A DNA stretch of 15,146 bases from Rubrobacter sp. (GCA_016781705.1 JADDPV010000069.1:1-15146); one strand, 5' to 3'. Positions 6,626 through 14,956 are shown, counted from the stretch's first letter. Numbers and translations: made by a program. Notes: generated by a model not told the origin, from the letters alone.

Positions 6626-7293
6626 TGAGGATCGGGGTCACCGTCTTCCCCGGCTCGAACTGCGACCGCGACGCCCTGTACGCCGTGGAGCGCGCCGGAG
6701 CGACCCCCGTGGAGCTGTGGCACGCCGACGCCGACCTCAAGGGCGTGGACGCCGTCGTCGTCCCGGGCGGCTTCTCCTACGGGGACTACTTGAGGCCCGG
6801 CGCCATAGCCCGCTTCGCGAAGGTGATGGGTCCGCTGGAGGATTTCGCCCGGTCCGGCGGTCCCGTCCTCGGCGTGTGCAACGGCTTCCAGGTGCTCCTC
6901 GAGGCGCACCTCTTGCCGGGGGCCTTGCTGCGCAACGCGAGCATGCGCTTCGTCTCGCGGCGCGTGAGGGCGCGCGTCGAGGCGAACGACACGCCTTGGA
7001 CCTCGCTCTACGAGCGGGGCGAGGAGCTAACGTTGCCGGTCGCCCACAACGAGGGCAGCTACTTCGCCGACGAGCGGACGCTGCGCGGGCTCGAGGAAGA
7101 GGGGCGGGTCGTGCTGCGCTACGTGGAGAACCCCAACGGCTCGGTCAACGACATCGCCGGCATCTGCGACGAAGGCCGCAGCGTCGTCGGCCTGATGCCG
7201 CACCCCGAGCGCGTCTCGGACCCTGCTCTCGGCTCCGAGGCGGGGCTCAAGGTCTTCGAGTCGGTGCTGCGCTTCGCGGGGGCGAAGGTTTGA
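6625..7293 (+). CDS. purQ: FGAM synthase glutaminase subunit PurQ
   Basis: This 222-residue class I glutamine amidotransferase releases ammonia from glutamine for PurL. The opening RIGVTVFPGSNCDRD is typical of PurQ. The nucleophile is Cys85 in GVCNGFQ, preceded by PGGFSYGDYLRPGA; His193 and Glu195 in MPHPER complete the triad. The start is GTG 6625, one base inside the purS stop and served by GGAGGTGA at 6610-6617. It ends right at the purL start region. The separate PurS, PurQ and short PurL is the arrangement of Gram-positive bacteria and archaea, unlike the single large PurL of E. coli. Confidence 0.98.
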   Translation: MRIGVTVFPGSNCDRDALYAVERAGATPVELWHADADLKGVDAVVVPGGFSYGDYLRPGAIARFAKVMGPLEDFARSGGPVLGVCNGFQVLLEAHLLPGALLRNASMRFVSRRVRARVEANDTPWTSLYERGEELTLPVAHNEGSYFADERTLRGLEEEGRVVLRYVENPNGSVNDIAGICDEGRSVVGLMPHPERVSDPALGSEAGLKVFESVLRFAGAKV

Positions 7294-7295
7294 AC

Positions 7296-9494
7296 TTGCA
7301 AGAGACGTACACCTCTCTCGGGCTCTCGGACCTCGAGTACGATCGTATCTTGGAGTTGTTGGGACGGGCGCCCAACTACCTGGAGCTGTCGCTGTTTAGC
7401 GTGATGTGGAGTGAGCACTGCGGCTACAAGAACTCGCGGCCGTTGCTCGGGCGCTTCCCCAAGGAGGGGGCACGAGTGTTGCAGGGGCCGGGGGAGAACG
7501 CGGGCGTGATCGAGGTCGGTGAGGGTTGGGCGCTCGCGTTCAAGATGGAGAGCCACAACCACCCGTCGGCGGTCGAGCCCTACGAGGGGGCTGCCACGGG
7601 GGTCGGCGGCATCATACGGGACGTGCTCGCGATGGGCGCCAGACCGGTGGCGCTGCTCAACTCCTTGCGGTTCGGGCCGCTGGAGAGCGAGCGCAACCGC
7701 TACCTCTTCCGCGAGGTAGTGCGCGGCATCGGCGGGTACGGGAACGCCGTGGGCGTGCCGACCGTCGGCGGCGAGGTCGAGTTCGCGCCCGCCTACTCCG
7801 GGAACCCGCTGGTCAACGCGATGTGCGTCGGGTTGATAAGGTCGGACGACGTGGTTCGGGCGCGCGCCGAGGTGGGCGAGGGGAACCTCGTGGTGCTCTT
7901 CGGCTCCAAGACCGGGCGCGACGGCATCCACGGGGCAACCTTCGCCTCCGACGAGCTGAACGAGGGCTCCGAGGAGAAGCGACCGAACGTGCAGGTCGGG
8001 GATCCGTTCGCCGGGAAGATGCTGATCGAGTGCTCCCTCAAGCTACTCGAACGCGGTCTGCTCGTCGCGTTGCAGGACCTGGGGGCGGCCGGCATCGCCT
8101 CCTCGGCGTCCGAGATGGCCGCGAAGGGGGGGGTCGGCATCGAGATAGACGCGGGCCTGGTCCCATTGCGGGAGGCGGGGATGGAGCCGTGGGAGGTCGT
8201 GATCTCCGAGTCCCAGGAACGCATGCTCGCCGTCGTCGAGCCCGAGAAGGCGGACGAAGTCTTGAAGATTGCCGAGCGTTACGAGCTGGTCGCCGCCATC
8301 GTGGGCCGCGTCGCGGACCACGGCGAGTTGAGGGTGCTGCACGAGGGCGAGCAGATCGGGTCCGTCCCCGCCGAACACCTCGCGGACGCCCCGGTGTACG
8401 AGCGCGACCTAGTCGAGCCCGCCTACTTCGAAGAGGCGCGGAAGCTCGACTTGTCTGAGATACCGCGCCCCGAGGACTACGAGACCGCGCTGCTGACCAT
8501 GCTCGCCCACCCGAACCTGTGCTCTAGGCGCTCCGTATACGAGCAGTACGACAGCGAGGTCGGGGCGGACACGGTGGTCAGGCCCGGCGCCGACGCCGCG
8601 GTGATGCGCATAAAGGGCACGAAGATCGGGTTCGCCGTCGCCACCGACTGTCGGGGCCGGCACTGCTACCTCGACCCGAGGGGCGGCGGGGCGGCGGCCG
8701 TCGCGGAGGCGTACCGCAACCTCTCGTGCGTGGGGGCGGAGCCCGTCGCCCTCACCGACTGCCTGAACTTCGGCAGCCCCGAGAAACCCGACGCGTACTA
8801 CCAGCTCGCCGAGTGCGTCGAGGGGATGGCACAGGCGTGCGAGGTCTTCGGGACGCCGGTGGTGAGCGGGAACGTGAGCCTGTACAACGAGACGGAGCTC
8901 GGCGCGATCTTCCCGACTCCCACCGTCGGCATGGTCGGCGTCCTGGAGGACGCTGGTCGCCACGCGAAGCCGGGCCTCCAGAGGGAGGGCGACGCGCTGG
9001 TGCTCGTCGGAGACTTCCGGCCGTCGCTCGCGGGCTCCGAGTACCTGGAGATAGTGCATGGCCGGATCTCGGGCGCGCCGCGCAAGCCAGACCTCCAGGT
9101 GGAGAAGGCCGTCTCGGATGCGGTGCGCGAGGCCATAGCGGCCGGCATCGTGGAAACGGCGCACGACCTCTCGGGCGGCGGCCTCGCGGTCGCGCTCGCG
9201 GAGATGGCGATCTCCGGCGGCATCGGCGCGGAGGCGCGGCTCTTGCCGGGAGGGCGCCAGGACGTGGCGCTCTTCGGGGAGGCGGGGGGCTGTATCCTCG
9301 TCGCCGTGCCGGAAGGGAGGCTCGGGGAGCTGGAGGAGGCGCTCGGCGGCGTCCGCCACTCCGCTATCGGTCGCACGGGCGGAGACAGGCTCGTCGTGGC
9401 GGGGCTTCTCGACGTGGGGCTCGACGAGTTGAGGACCGCACACGAGCGCGACCTCTTCGAGCGGCACGCGCCGGAGGGGGGGCACTTTGGGTAG
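7296..9494 (+). CDS. purL: FGAM synthase large subunit PurL (short form)
   Basis: This 732-residue synthetase subunit converts FGAR to FGAM with ATP and ammonia from PurQ. The length fits the small PurL class (about 740). It opens with SVMWSEHCGYKNS, placing the catalytic His at residue 41. Next come HNHPSAVEPYEGAATG (ATP and substrate site), GSKTGRDGIHGA, LQDLGAAGI and, in the second half-repeat, PTPTVGMVGVLED and AHDLSGGGLAVAL. These are the two PurM-like halves of the family. TTG 7296 is chosen because GAAGG (7284-7288) lies seven bases upstream; TTG 7290 is in frame but only one base from that site. At least seven ATA isoleucine codons occur. A G8 run at 8126-8133 keeps the frame. The last codons may overlap an alternative, longer start of the cupin gene. 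Confidence 0.97.
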   Translation: MQETYTSLGLSDLEYDRILELLGRAPNYLELSLFSVMWSEHCGYKNSRPLLGRFPKEGARVLQGPGENAGVIEVGEGWALAFKMESHNHPSAVEPYEGAATGVGGIIRDVLAMGARPVALLNSLRFGPLESERNRYLFREVVRGIGGYGNAVGVPTVGGEVEFAPAYSGNPLVNAMCVGLIRSDDVVRARAEVGEGNLVVLFGSKTGRDGIHGATFASDELNEGSEEKRPNVQVGDPFAGKMLIECSLKLLERGLLVALQDLGAAGIASSASEMAAKGGVGIEIDAGLVPLREAGMEPWEVVISESQERMLAVVEPEKADEVLKIAERYELVAAIVGRVADHGELRVLHEGEQIGSVPAEHLADAPVYERDLVEPAYFEEARKLDLSEIPRPEDYETALLTMLAHPNLCSRRSVYEQYDSEVGADTVVRPGADAAVMRIKGTKIGFAVATDCRGRHCYLDPRGGGAAAVAEAYRNLSCVGAEPVALTDCLNFGSPEKPDAYYQLAECVEGMAQACEVFGTPVVSGNVSLYNETELGAIFPTPTVGMVGVLEDAGRHAKPGLQREGDALVLVGDFRPSLAGSEYLEIVHGRISGAPRKPDLQVEKAVSDAVREAIAAGIVETAHDLSGGGLAVALAEMAISGGIGAEARLLPGGRQDVALFGEAGGCILVAVPEGRLGELEEALGGVRHSAIGRTGGDRLVVAGLLDVGLDELRTAHERDLFERHAPEGGHFG

Positions 9495-9528
9495 CGTTTC
9501 TCTGCTCGAACCGATAAGAGGCGGGGTG

Positions 9529-9888
9529 GTGGACAAGGTCCAAATCGAACATAAGCTCGCACCTTTCGACGAGCACTCGAGCCCGAAGGTCGTGGGAGAG
9601 CTGAACAGCCAGCACGTCAAGCTGGTCAGGCTTGTGGATGAGTTTGTCTGGCACCACCACGAGGAGGAGGAGGACGAATTGTTCCTCTTGGTTAGAGGAC
9701 GGTCCAGGATGGAGTTCGGGGACCGGAACGTCCGGGTGGAGGAGGGTGAGCTCATCGTCGTCCCGTGCAGGATCGAGCACCGGCCCGTCGCAGATGAGGA
9801 GGCACACGTGATGCTATTGGAGCCTGCCTCCACGGTCAACGCCGGCAGCGTCCGCGGCGAAATGACGGCGGGGGTGGGGGGGATCTGA
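9529..9888 (+). CDS. Small single-domain cupin protein in the pur operon
   Basis: This is a 119-residue protein with one cupin barrel. Motif 1 is WHHHEEEEDEL, with His42, His44 and Glu50 as likely metal ligands and Gly57 following. Motif 2 is GELIVVP (73-79) with His84. It resembles the cupins often named mannose-6-phosphate isomerase-like, but nothing shows the reaction. It has no signal peptide and should be cytoplasmic. GTG 9529 is preceded by AAGAGG (9516-9521) at seven bases; GTG 9526 and TTG 9487 are alternatives, the latter overlapping purL. It lies 34 bases after purL and overlaps the purF ATG (TGATG), so it is co-transcribed and coupled to purF. By hand count about 20 of 119 codons end in A or T, more than in the neighbouring genes by eye, which may mean late acquisition. 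Its role in purine synthesis is unknown. Confidence 0.88.
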   Translation: MDKVQIEHKLAPFDEHSSPKVVGELNSQHVKLVRLVDEFVWHHHEEEEDELFLLVRGRSRMEFGDRNVRVEEGELIVVPCRIEHRPVADEEAHVMLLEPASTVNAGSVRGEMTAGVGGI

Positions 9889-11321
9889 TGCTGGATCACG
9901 CCGACGGCAAGCCCAAAGAGGCTTGCGGGGTATTCGGGCTGTACTCGCGCTCTCTGGCGGGGGAGCTGGCCCAGCGGACATACTTCGGGCTCTACGCGTT
10001 GCAGCACCGGGGCCAGGAGTCCGCCGGCATCGCCGTCTCCGACGGGGAGCGCACGCTGGCGATGCGCGACATGGGCCTCGTCTCGCAGGTCTTCGACGAG
10101 CACCGGCTCGCCGCGCTGGAGAGCGGGCACATAGCTTTGGGACACGTGCGCTACTCCACGACCGGCTCGGCCTCCTGGGAGAACGCTCAACCCGAGTTCC
10201 ACGGCCGCGGCGACGTGAACGTCGCCGTCGCCCACAACGGTAACCTGGTGAACGCCGCGAGGCTCGGGGAGGAGCTCGCAGCCGAAGGCTTCGAGTTCAA
10301 CTCCACCTCGGATACCTCCTTCATCGCGGCGGCGGCCGTCGCGGAGCTCGAGAAGGGGAGATGCGGTGTGGGCGAGGCGGTCGTGGCGGCGATGCGCCGG
10401 TTCTCGGGGGCGTACTCGGTGGCCATGATCTTCCGGGACAAGCTCGTCGCCTTCCGCGACCCGCACGGCTTCCGTCCCCTGTGCATCGGCGAGGTCGAGG
10501 GCGGCTACGCCGTCTCCAGCGAGACCTGCGGCCTCGACATCGTCGGCGCGAAGTTCCTGCGCGAGGTCGAGCCCGGCGAGGTCGTCGTCGTGGACGACGA
10601 GGGCCTGACGAGCCGCCGCGCCGAAGAGGCGAGGCGCTCCCTCTGCGTCTTCGAGTACGTGTACTTCGCCAGACCCGACTCGCGCTTCGACGGGAGGGAG
10701 GTCGCCGACGCGCGACGCGGGATGGGCGAGGCCCTGGCCGATGAATCCCCCGTCGAGGCGGACGTGGTCATCCCGGTGCCCGACTCCGGCATCATGGCGG
10801 CCGTCGGCTACTCGAACAGGAGCGGCATCCCCTACGCCGAGGGCCTCATAAAGAACCGCTACGTGGGCCGCACCTTCATCCAGCCGACGGATGGGATGCG
10901 CCAGATCGGCCTGCGCCTGAAGCTGAACCCGCTGCCGTCGGTGATCGAGGGCAAGCGCGTGGTGGTCATAGACGACTCCATCGTCCGGGGGAACACGAGC
11001 CGCAAGCTCGTGGCGCTCCTATTCGAGGCCGGCGCCGCGGAGGTCCACTTCCGAGTCTCCTCGCCGCCGGTCACCGGCCCTTGCTACTACGGGATAGACA
11101 TGGACACCAGAGAGGGGCTCGTCGGGGCGAAACACTCCGTGGAGGAGATACGGCGCCAGATCGGGGCGACCACCCTCGCCTACCTCTCCGTCGAGGGCAT
11201 GACGCGGGCGACCCGCCACCCACGGAGTGGACTGTGCCGCGCCTGCTTCGACGGCGACTACCCCGTCCCCGGCACCGCCTCGAAGTTCGCCCTGGAAGGG
11301 GCGACGGCGGGAGAAGGGTAG
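9888..11321 (+). CDS. purF: Glutamine PRPP amidotransferase (Fe-S type)
   Basis: This 477-residue enzyme catalyses the committed first step, PRPP plus glutamine to phosphoribosylamine. A 12-residue propeptide precedes the nucleophile Cys13 in KEACGVFG and must be cut off for activity. The N-terminal Ntn glutaminase half includes QHRGQESAG and GHVRYSTTG. The C-terminal phosphoribosyltransferase half carries the PRPP loop VVVIDDSIVRGNT (358-370). Cys253, Cys399, Cys450 and Cys453 (the last two as CRAC) match the four ligands of the 4Fe-4S cluster of B. subtilis PurF, so this is the cluster-bearing, propeptide-processed type and not the E. coli type. Enzymes of this family are inhibited by AMP and GMP. 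The start is ATG 9888, overlapping the cupin stop, with only a G-rich stretch as ribosome binding site. Confidence 0.98.
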   Translation: MLDHADGKPKEACGVFGLYSRSLAGELAQRTYFGLYALQHRGQESAGIAVSDGERTLAMRDMGLVSQVFDEHRLAALESGHIALGHVRYSTTGSASWENAQPEFHGRGDVNVAVAHNGNLVNAARLGEELAAEGFEFNSTSDTSFIAAAAVAELEKGRCGVGEAVVAAMRRFSGAYSVAMIFRDKLVAFRDPHGFRPLCIGEVEGGYAVSSETCGLDIVGAKFLREVEPGEVVVVDDEGLTSRRAEEARRSLCVFEYVYFARPDSRFDGREVADARRGMGEALADESPVEADVVIPVPDSGIMAAVGYSNRSGIPYAEGLIKNRYVGRTFIQPTDGMRQIGLRLKLNPLPSVIEGKRVVVIDDSIVRGNTSRKLVALLFEAGAAEVHFRVSSPPVTGPCYYGIDMDTREGLVGAKHSVEEIRRQIGATTLAYLSVEGMTRATRHPRSGLCRACFDGDYPVPGTASKFALEGATAGEG

Positions 11322-11323
11322 GC

Positions 11324-12349
11324 GTGACCGGAGGCTCGTCCTACGAGCGCGCGGGCGTCTCCATCGAGCGCGGCGACCGGGCCGCCGCCCTGATGCGCGC
11401 CGCCGTCGAGGAGACGCACGGCCCGGAGGTCGTCTCCTACCCAGGCGGCTTCGCGGGCCTGTACGCGCTGACCGGGTACCGGGAGCCTATTCTCGCCTCC
11501 TCTATAGACGGCGTGGGCACGAAGGTGCTGGTGGCGAAGGCGCTCGGGCGTTACGCCGCCGTCGGCGCGGACGTGGTGAACCACTGCGCGAACGACGTTC
11601 TGGCGACGGGCGCGAGGCCGCTCCTGTTCCTCGACTACGTGGCGAGCGGGAGGCTCGACCCTGGGGTGGCGGCGGAGGTGGTTCGGGGCGCCGCCGGGGC
11701 TTGTCGCGCGCTGGGGATCGCGCTGGTGGGCGGGGAGACGGCGGAGATGCCGGGGCTGTACGCGGAGGGGGACTTCGACGTGGTGGGCGCGTGCGTCGGC
11801 GCGTGCGAGAGGGGGGAGGTCGTCACCGGCGAGGGGGTCGAGGTGGGGGACGCCGTGATCGGGCTCCCTTCGAGCGGCCCGCACACGAACGGCTACACTT
11901 TGGCCCGCGAGGTGCTGGCGAATGCTGGACTCTCCTACGACCACGTCCCGGAGGGCTGGAGGCGCACAATCGGGGAGGCGTACCTAGAGCCGCACCGCCC
12001 CTACGTCAAGGAGGTGGAGGCGCTGCGGGGGGCGGTCGAGGTGCGTGGGATGGCGCACGTGACGGGTGGCGGGCTACCGGGGAACCTGCCGCGGGCTCTG
12101 GGTGGTTTGGGGGCGCGGCTGTACGCGGGTTCCTGGGAGGAGCCGGCGGTGTTCGCCCTGATCCGGTCTCTCGGTAACGTCCCGGAGGGGGAGATGCGCC
12201 GGGTCTTCAACCTCGGGGTGGGCTTCTGCGCCGTCGTGCGCGGAGGCGATGTCGAAGGGGCGCTCGCGGCGCTGCGGGAAATGGGTTGCGACGCGCGGCG
12301 CATCGGCGAGGTGGTGGAGGCCGAAGGGGTGGAGTTTGCCTCCCCTTGA
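11324..12349 (+). CDS. purM: AIR synthetase (FGAM cyclo-ligase)
   Basis: This 341-residue enzyme closes the imidazole ring of FGAM with ATP to give AIR. Family landmarks are SYERAGVSIERGD at the N-terminus, SSIDGVGTK, GADVVNHCANDVLATGA, GGETAEMPGLY and HVTGGGLPGNLPR. One frequent motif, SSGLHSNGY, reads SSGPHTNGY here, a mild variant. The start is GTG 11324, two bases after the purF stop, with GAGAAGGG (11311-11318) five bases upstream. It overlaps purN by 14 bases. The fold is the same as each half of PurL, consistent with adjacent steps in the pathway. Confidence 0.98.
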   Translation: MTGGSSYERAGVSIERGDRAAALMRAAVEETHGPEVVSYPGGFAGLYALTGYREPILASSIDGVGTKVLVAKALGRYAAVGADVVNHCANDVLATGARPLLFLDYVASGRLDPGVAAEVVRGAAGACRALGIALVGGETAEMPGLYAEGDFDVVGACVGACERGEVVTGEGVEVGDAVIGLPSSGPHTNGYTLAREVLANAGLSYDHVPEGWRRTIGEAYLEPHRPYVKEVEALRGAVEVRGMAHVTGGGLPGNLPRALGGLGARLYAGSWEEPAVFALIRSLGNVPEGEMRRVFNLGVGFCAVVRGGDVEGALAALREMGCDARRIGEVVEAEGVEFASP

Positions 12350-12917
12350 GCGGCTGCCCGAGGGCTCGCGGTTCGCGGTTTTGGCGTCGGGATCGGGGAC
12401 GAACCTGCAGGCTCTCCTGGACGCGTATCCGGGGCACGTGGCGGTGGTAGCTGGGGATAGGGAGGGGGCGTTCGCATTCGAGCGGGCGCGGCGGGCGGGG
12501 GTCCCGGTGGAGTTCGTGGACCCGAAAGCTTATTCGTCGCGCAAGGAGTACGACGTCGAGCTGGCTCGCAGGGTAGCCCGGTACGAGGTGGGGCTGGTGG
12601 TGGGGGCGGGGTACATGCGGATCCTCTCGCCGCCGTTCCTGGAGAGGTTCCCGGCGGTGATCAACGTCCACCCCTCGCTGCTGCCGGAGTTCAGGGGGTT
12701 AGATGCTATAGGCCGCGCCCTGGAGGCCGGGGTGACAGAAACGGGGGTAACGGTGCACTACATGGTCGAAGAGGTAGACGCGGGTCCGGTCGTCCGCCAG
12801 GAGGCGGTGCCGATTCTGCCAGACGACACGGAGGAGGCGCTGCACGAGCGTTTGCGCCCCGTCGAGCACCGCCTGCTCGTCGGGGCGGTCGCGGACTGCT
12901 TCTGGGGGCGGGCGTGA
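12336..12917 (+). CDS. purN: GAR formyltransferase
   Basis: This 193-residue enzyme transfers formyl from 10-formyl-tetrahydrofolate to GAR, giving FGAR. It opens with FAVLASGSGTNLQALLD, the phosphate-binding start of the family. Asn110, His112 (in INVHPSLLP) and Asp148 (in VDAGPV) correspond to the catalytic Asn-His-Asp of E. coli PurN. The folate-side segment FRGLDAIGRAL differs a little from the common PGLHA form. TTG 12336 is the start: GAAGGGG (12323-12329) lies six bases before it, and the resulting length matches B. subtilis PurN. This makes a 14-base overlap with purM. Its stop overlaps the purH GTG. No formate-dependent purT is present, so this step should depend on folate. Confidence 0.96.
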   Translation: MPPLERLPEGSRFAVLASGSGTNLQALLDAYPGHVAVVAGDREGAFAFERARRAGVPVEFVDPKAYSSRKEYDVELARRVARYEVGLVVGAGYMRILSPPFLERFPAVINVHPSLLPEFRGLDAIGRALEAGVTETGVTVHYMVEEVDAGPVVRQEAVPILPDDTEEALHERLRPVEHRLLVGAVADCFWGRA

Positions 12918-14479
12918 AGCGCCGGGCGCTCGTCTCCGTCTCGAACAAGGAGGGCGTCGCGGGCTTCGCCAAGAAGCTTAGTGGGATGGGGTTCGAGATC
13001 GTCTCCACCGGCGGCACGGCGAGGGCGCTCGCGGAGGCCGGCGTTCCGGTAGTCGGGGTTTCGGAGGTGACGGGGGCGCCGGAGATCCTCAAGGGCCGGG
13101 TGAAGACGCTGCACCCCAGGATCCACGGCGGCATCCTCGCCGACCTGGAGGACCCGGATCAGGTCGTCGAGCTGGTGGAGGCGGATATAGGCCCCATAGA
13201 CCTCGTCTGCGTGAACCTCTACCCGTTCGAGGAGACGATAGCGGGCGGCGGCGCCGAAAAGGACGCCATAGAGCAGATAGACGTGGGCGGCCCCGCGATG
13301 CTGCGGGCGGCGGCGAAGAACTTCCGCTCGGTTACCGTCGTCCCCGACCCGAGCTTCTACGACGAGGTCCTCGCGGAGCTAGAGGGGGGCGAAGTCTCCC
13401 TGGAAACGCGGCGACGCCTCGCCCTCGAAGCCTTCCGCAAGACCGCCGCATACGACGGCGCCATCGCGCGCTGGCTCGCCGGAGGCGCCGCCGATAGAGC
13501 GGAGGCGAAACTGGCCGACGACGGCGCGGACGGCCTTTTCCCGGTGGTGTTGACGAAGCGTTACGGGAAGAGGCTTTCGCTGCGCTACGGGGAAAATCCG
13601 CACCAGGGGGCGGCGTACTACGTCGAGGGTGGGGCGGAGCATTTGCTCTCGGGGGTGGAGCGGTTGCAGGGGAGGGACCTTTCGTTCAACAACCTGGGCG
13701 ACGTGGACGCGGCGCGCGTCCTGCTCGCGGACCTCGCGGAGGGTGGGAGGCCGGCGGCGGCGATCATCAAACACGCCAACCCATGCGGGGCGGCGGTCGC
13801 CGACGATCTGGCGGCGGCGTACCGCAAAGCCCTGGCCTCCGACCCCGTCTCGGCGTTCGGTGGGATCGTGGCGCTGAGCGAACCCGTGGACGGGGAGCTC
13901 GCGCGTGAGGTCTCGCAGGTCTTCACCGAGGTCCTCATCGCCCCCGGCTTCTCGGAGGAGGCGCGCGAGGTCTTCGCGGAGAAGCCCAATGCGATACTCC
14001 TCGAAGCCGGGCCGCTGCCCCGCCCACCGCTCTCCGCCAAACACGTCACGGGCGGGATGCTCTTGCAGCACACCGACCGCGTCGAGAGCGACTCGGAGTA
14101 CGAGACGGTCACGGTCAAGCACCCCTCGTCCGACGAGTTGGGGGACCTGCTCTTCGCCTGGAAGGTCGCGAAGAGCGTCAAGAGCAACGCCATCGTGCTT
14201 GCCAGAGACGAGGCCACGGTCGGGATCGGGGCGGGGCAGACCAGCCGGGTCGAGGCCGCCGAAATCGCGGTGAAGAAGGCCGGCGAGCGCGCGCGGGGCA
14301 CATCGGCGGCGAGCGACGCCTTCTTCCCGTTCCCCGACGGGCTGGAGATCCTGGCGGAGGCCGGCGTCAGGGCCGTCATTCAGCCCGGCGGCTCCAAGCG
14401 CGACGGGGAAGTGATAGAGGCGGCGGATCGACGCGGCGTCTCTATGGTCGTGACCAAGCGCCGCCACTTCTTGCATTAG
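12914..14479 (+). CDS. purH: Bifunctional AICAR transformylase / IMP cyclohydrolase
   Basis: This 521-residue protein carries out the last two steps to IMP: formylation of AICAR with 10-formyl-tetrahydrofolate, then ring closure. The N-terminal MGS-like cyclohydrolase domain (about 1-200) shows VSVSNKEG, STGGTARAL and KGRVKTLHPRIHGGIL. The transformylase domain follows with LRYGENPHQGA, FNNLGDVDAA and the catalytic KHANPCG motif with Lys286 and His287, equivalent to Lys266-His267 in E. coli. The C-terminus has DAFFPFPDG, VIQPGGSKRD and a terminal RHFLH, close to the usual RHFRH. The start is GTG 12914 overlapping purN (GTGA). It is the last purine gene, and the membrane protein gene follows after only six bases, without a visible terminator. 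Confidence 0.98.
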   Translation: MKRRALVSVSNKEGVAGFAKKLSGMGFEIVSTGGTARALAEAGVPVVGVSEVTGAPEILKGRVKTLHPRIHGGILADLEDPDQVVELVEADIGPIDLVCVNLYPFEETIAGGGAEKDAIEQIDVGGPAMLRAAAKNFRSVTVVPDPSFYDEVLAELEGGEVSLETRRRLALEAFRKTAAYDGAIARWLAGGAADRAEAKLADDGADGLFPVVLTKRYGKRLSLRYGENPHQGAAYYVEGGAEHLLSGVERLQGRDLSFNNLGDVDAARVLLADLAEGGRPAAAIIKHANPCGAAVADDLAAAYRKALASDPVSAFGGIVALSEPVDGELAREVSQVFTEVLIAPGFSEEAREVFAEKPNAILLEAGPLPRPPLSAKHVTGGMLLQHTDRVESDSEYETVTVKHPSSDELGDLLFAWKVAKSVKSNAIVLARDEATVGIGAGQTSRVEAAEIAVKKAGERARGTSAASDAFFPFPDGLEILAEAGVRAVIQPGGSKRDGEVIEAADRRGVSMVVTKRRHFLH

Positions 14480-14485
14480 AGGGTC

Positions 14486-14946
14486 ATGGCGGAGCAGCGG
14501 CAGGGACAAGAACTCCGGCTGGCGAAAGCGATGGATGCGGCCGAACGGGTAGTGTACTTTGGGGCGGCACTTTTCTTGCTCGCGACCATCGGGATGGTGT
14601 TCTACTCGGCGGGGGCGAGCGTCATCAGGATAGCGGAGGTCGGGCCGCTCGGGACGGCGCTGGAAGTTCTGGACAAGGTATTGCTCGTGTTCATCTTCGC
14701 GGAGCTGCTAGCACGATCAGCACGATAATCCGCGAACGTGAAGTGAACGCCGAGCCGTTCCTCCTGATCGGCCTGATCGCCGTGGTCCGGCGCGTCCTGG
14801 CGGTGACGATCTCCATAGAACAGAGCCTCGGCACACCCGAGTTCGACAGGTTGCTCATAGAGCTCGGAGTCTTGACGGCGCTCGTGATCTCGCTCGCCGC
14901 GGCCCTGTACTTCACCCGCCGCTCCTCCAGGCCACGCCGCGGGTAG
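14486..14946 (+). pseudogene. PsiE-like four-helix membrane protein, split by a frameshift
   Basis: Two adjacent frames, 14486-14728 and 14743-14946, together spell one protein of about 153 residues. The first runs from ATG through two hydrophobic segments (near residues 23-45 and 59-75) to a stop at 14726. Reading back from the second frame past GTG 14743 gives STISTIIREREVNAEPF, which joins naturally to the end of the first after FAELL. The switch is at 14708-14710, where CT plus one missing base would restore the frame. The second half has two more helices (FLLIGLIAVVRRVL and LTALVISLAAALYF). The pattern matches the PsiE-like (phosphate-starvation-inducible E) family, inner-membrane proteins of unknown function. 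It follows purH by six bases, with AGAGGG only two bases before the ATG. A sequencing error is as likely as true decay. Confidence 0.7.
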
Positions 14947-14956
14947 ACGCGCCGGG

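Noticed and set aside
8126..8133. G8 run in purL, and G7 in purD at 3108-3114, as frameshift or quadruplex sites
   Set aside because: Both frames continue intact through conserved motifs, and the runs code for ordinary Gly-rich loops.
8409..10466. Very long minus-strand open frame (685 codons)
   Set aside because: It lies opposite purL, the cupin and purF, is rich in Arg, Gly, Pro and Val with no family motifs, and is a mirror of GC-rich codon bias.
13379..14509. Minus-strand open frame (376 codons) opposite purH
   Set aside because: It is a shadow of purH codons without motifs or a ribosome binding site.
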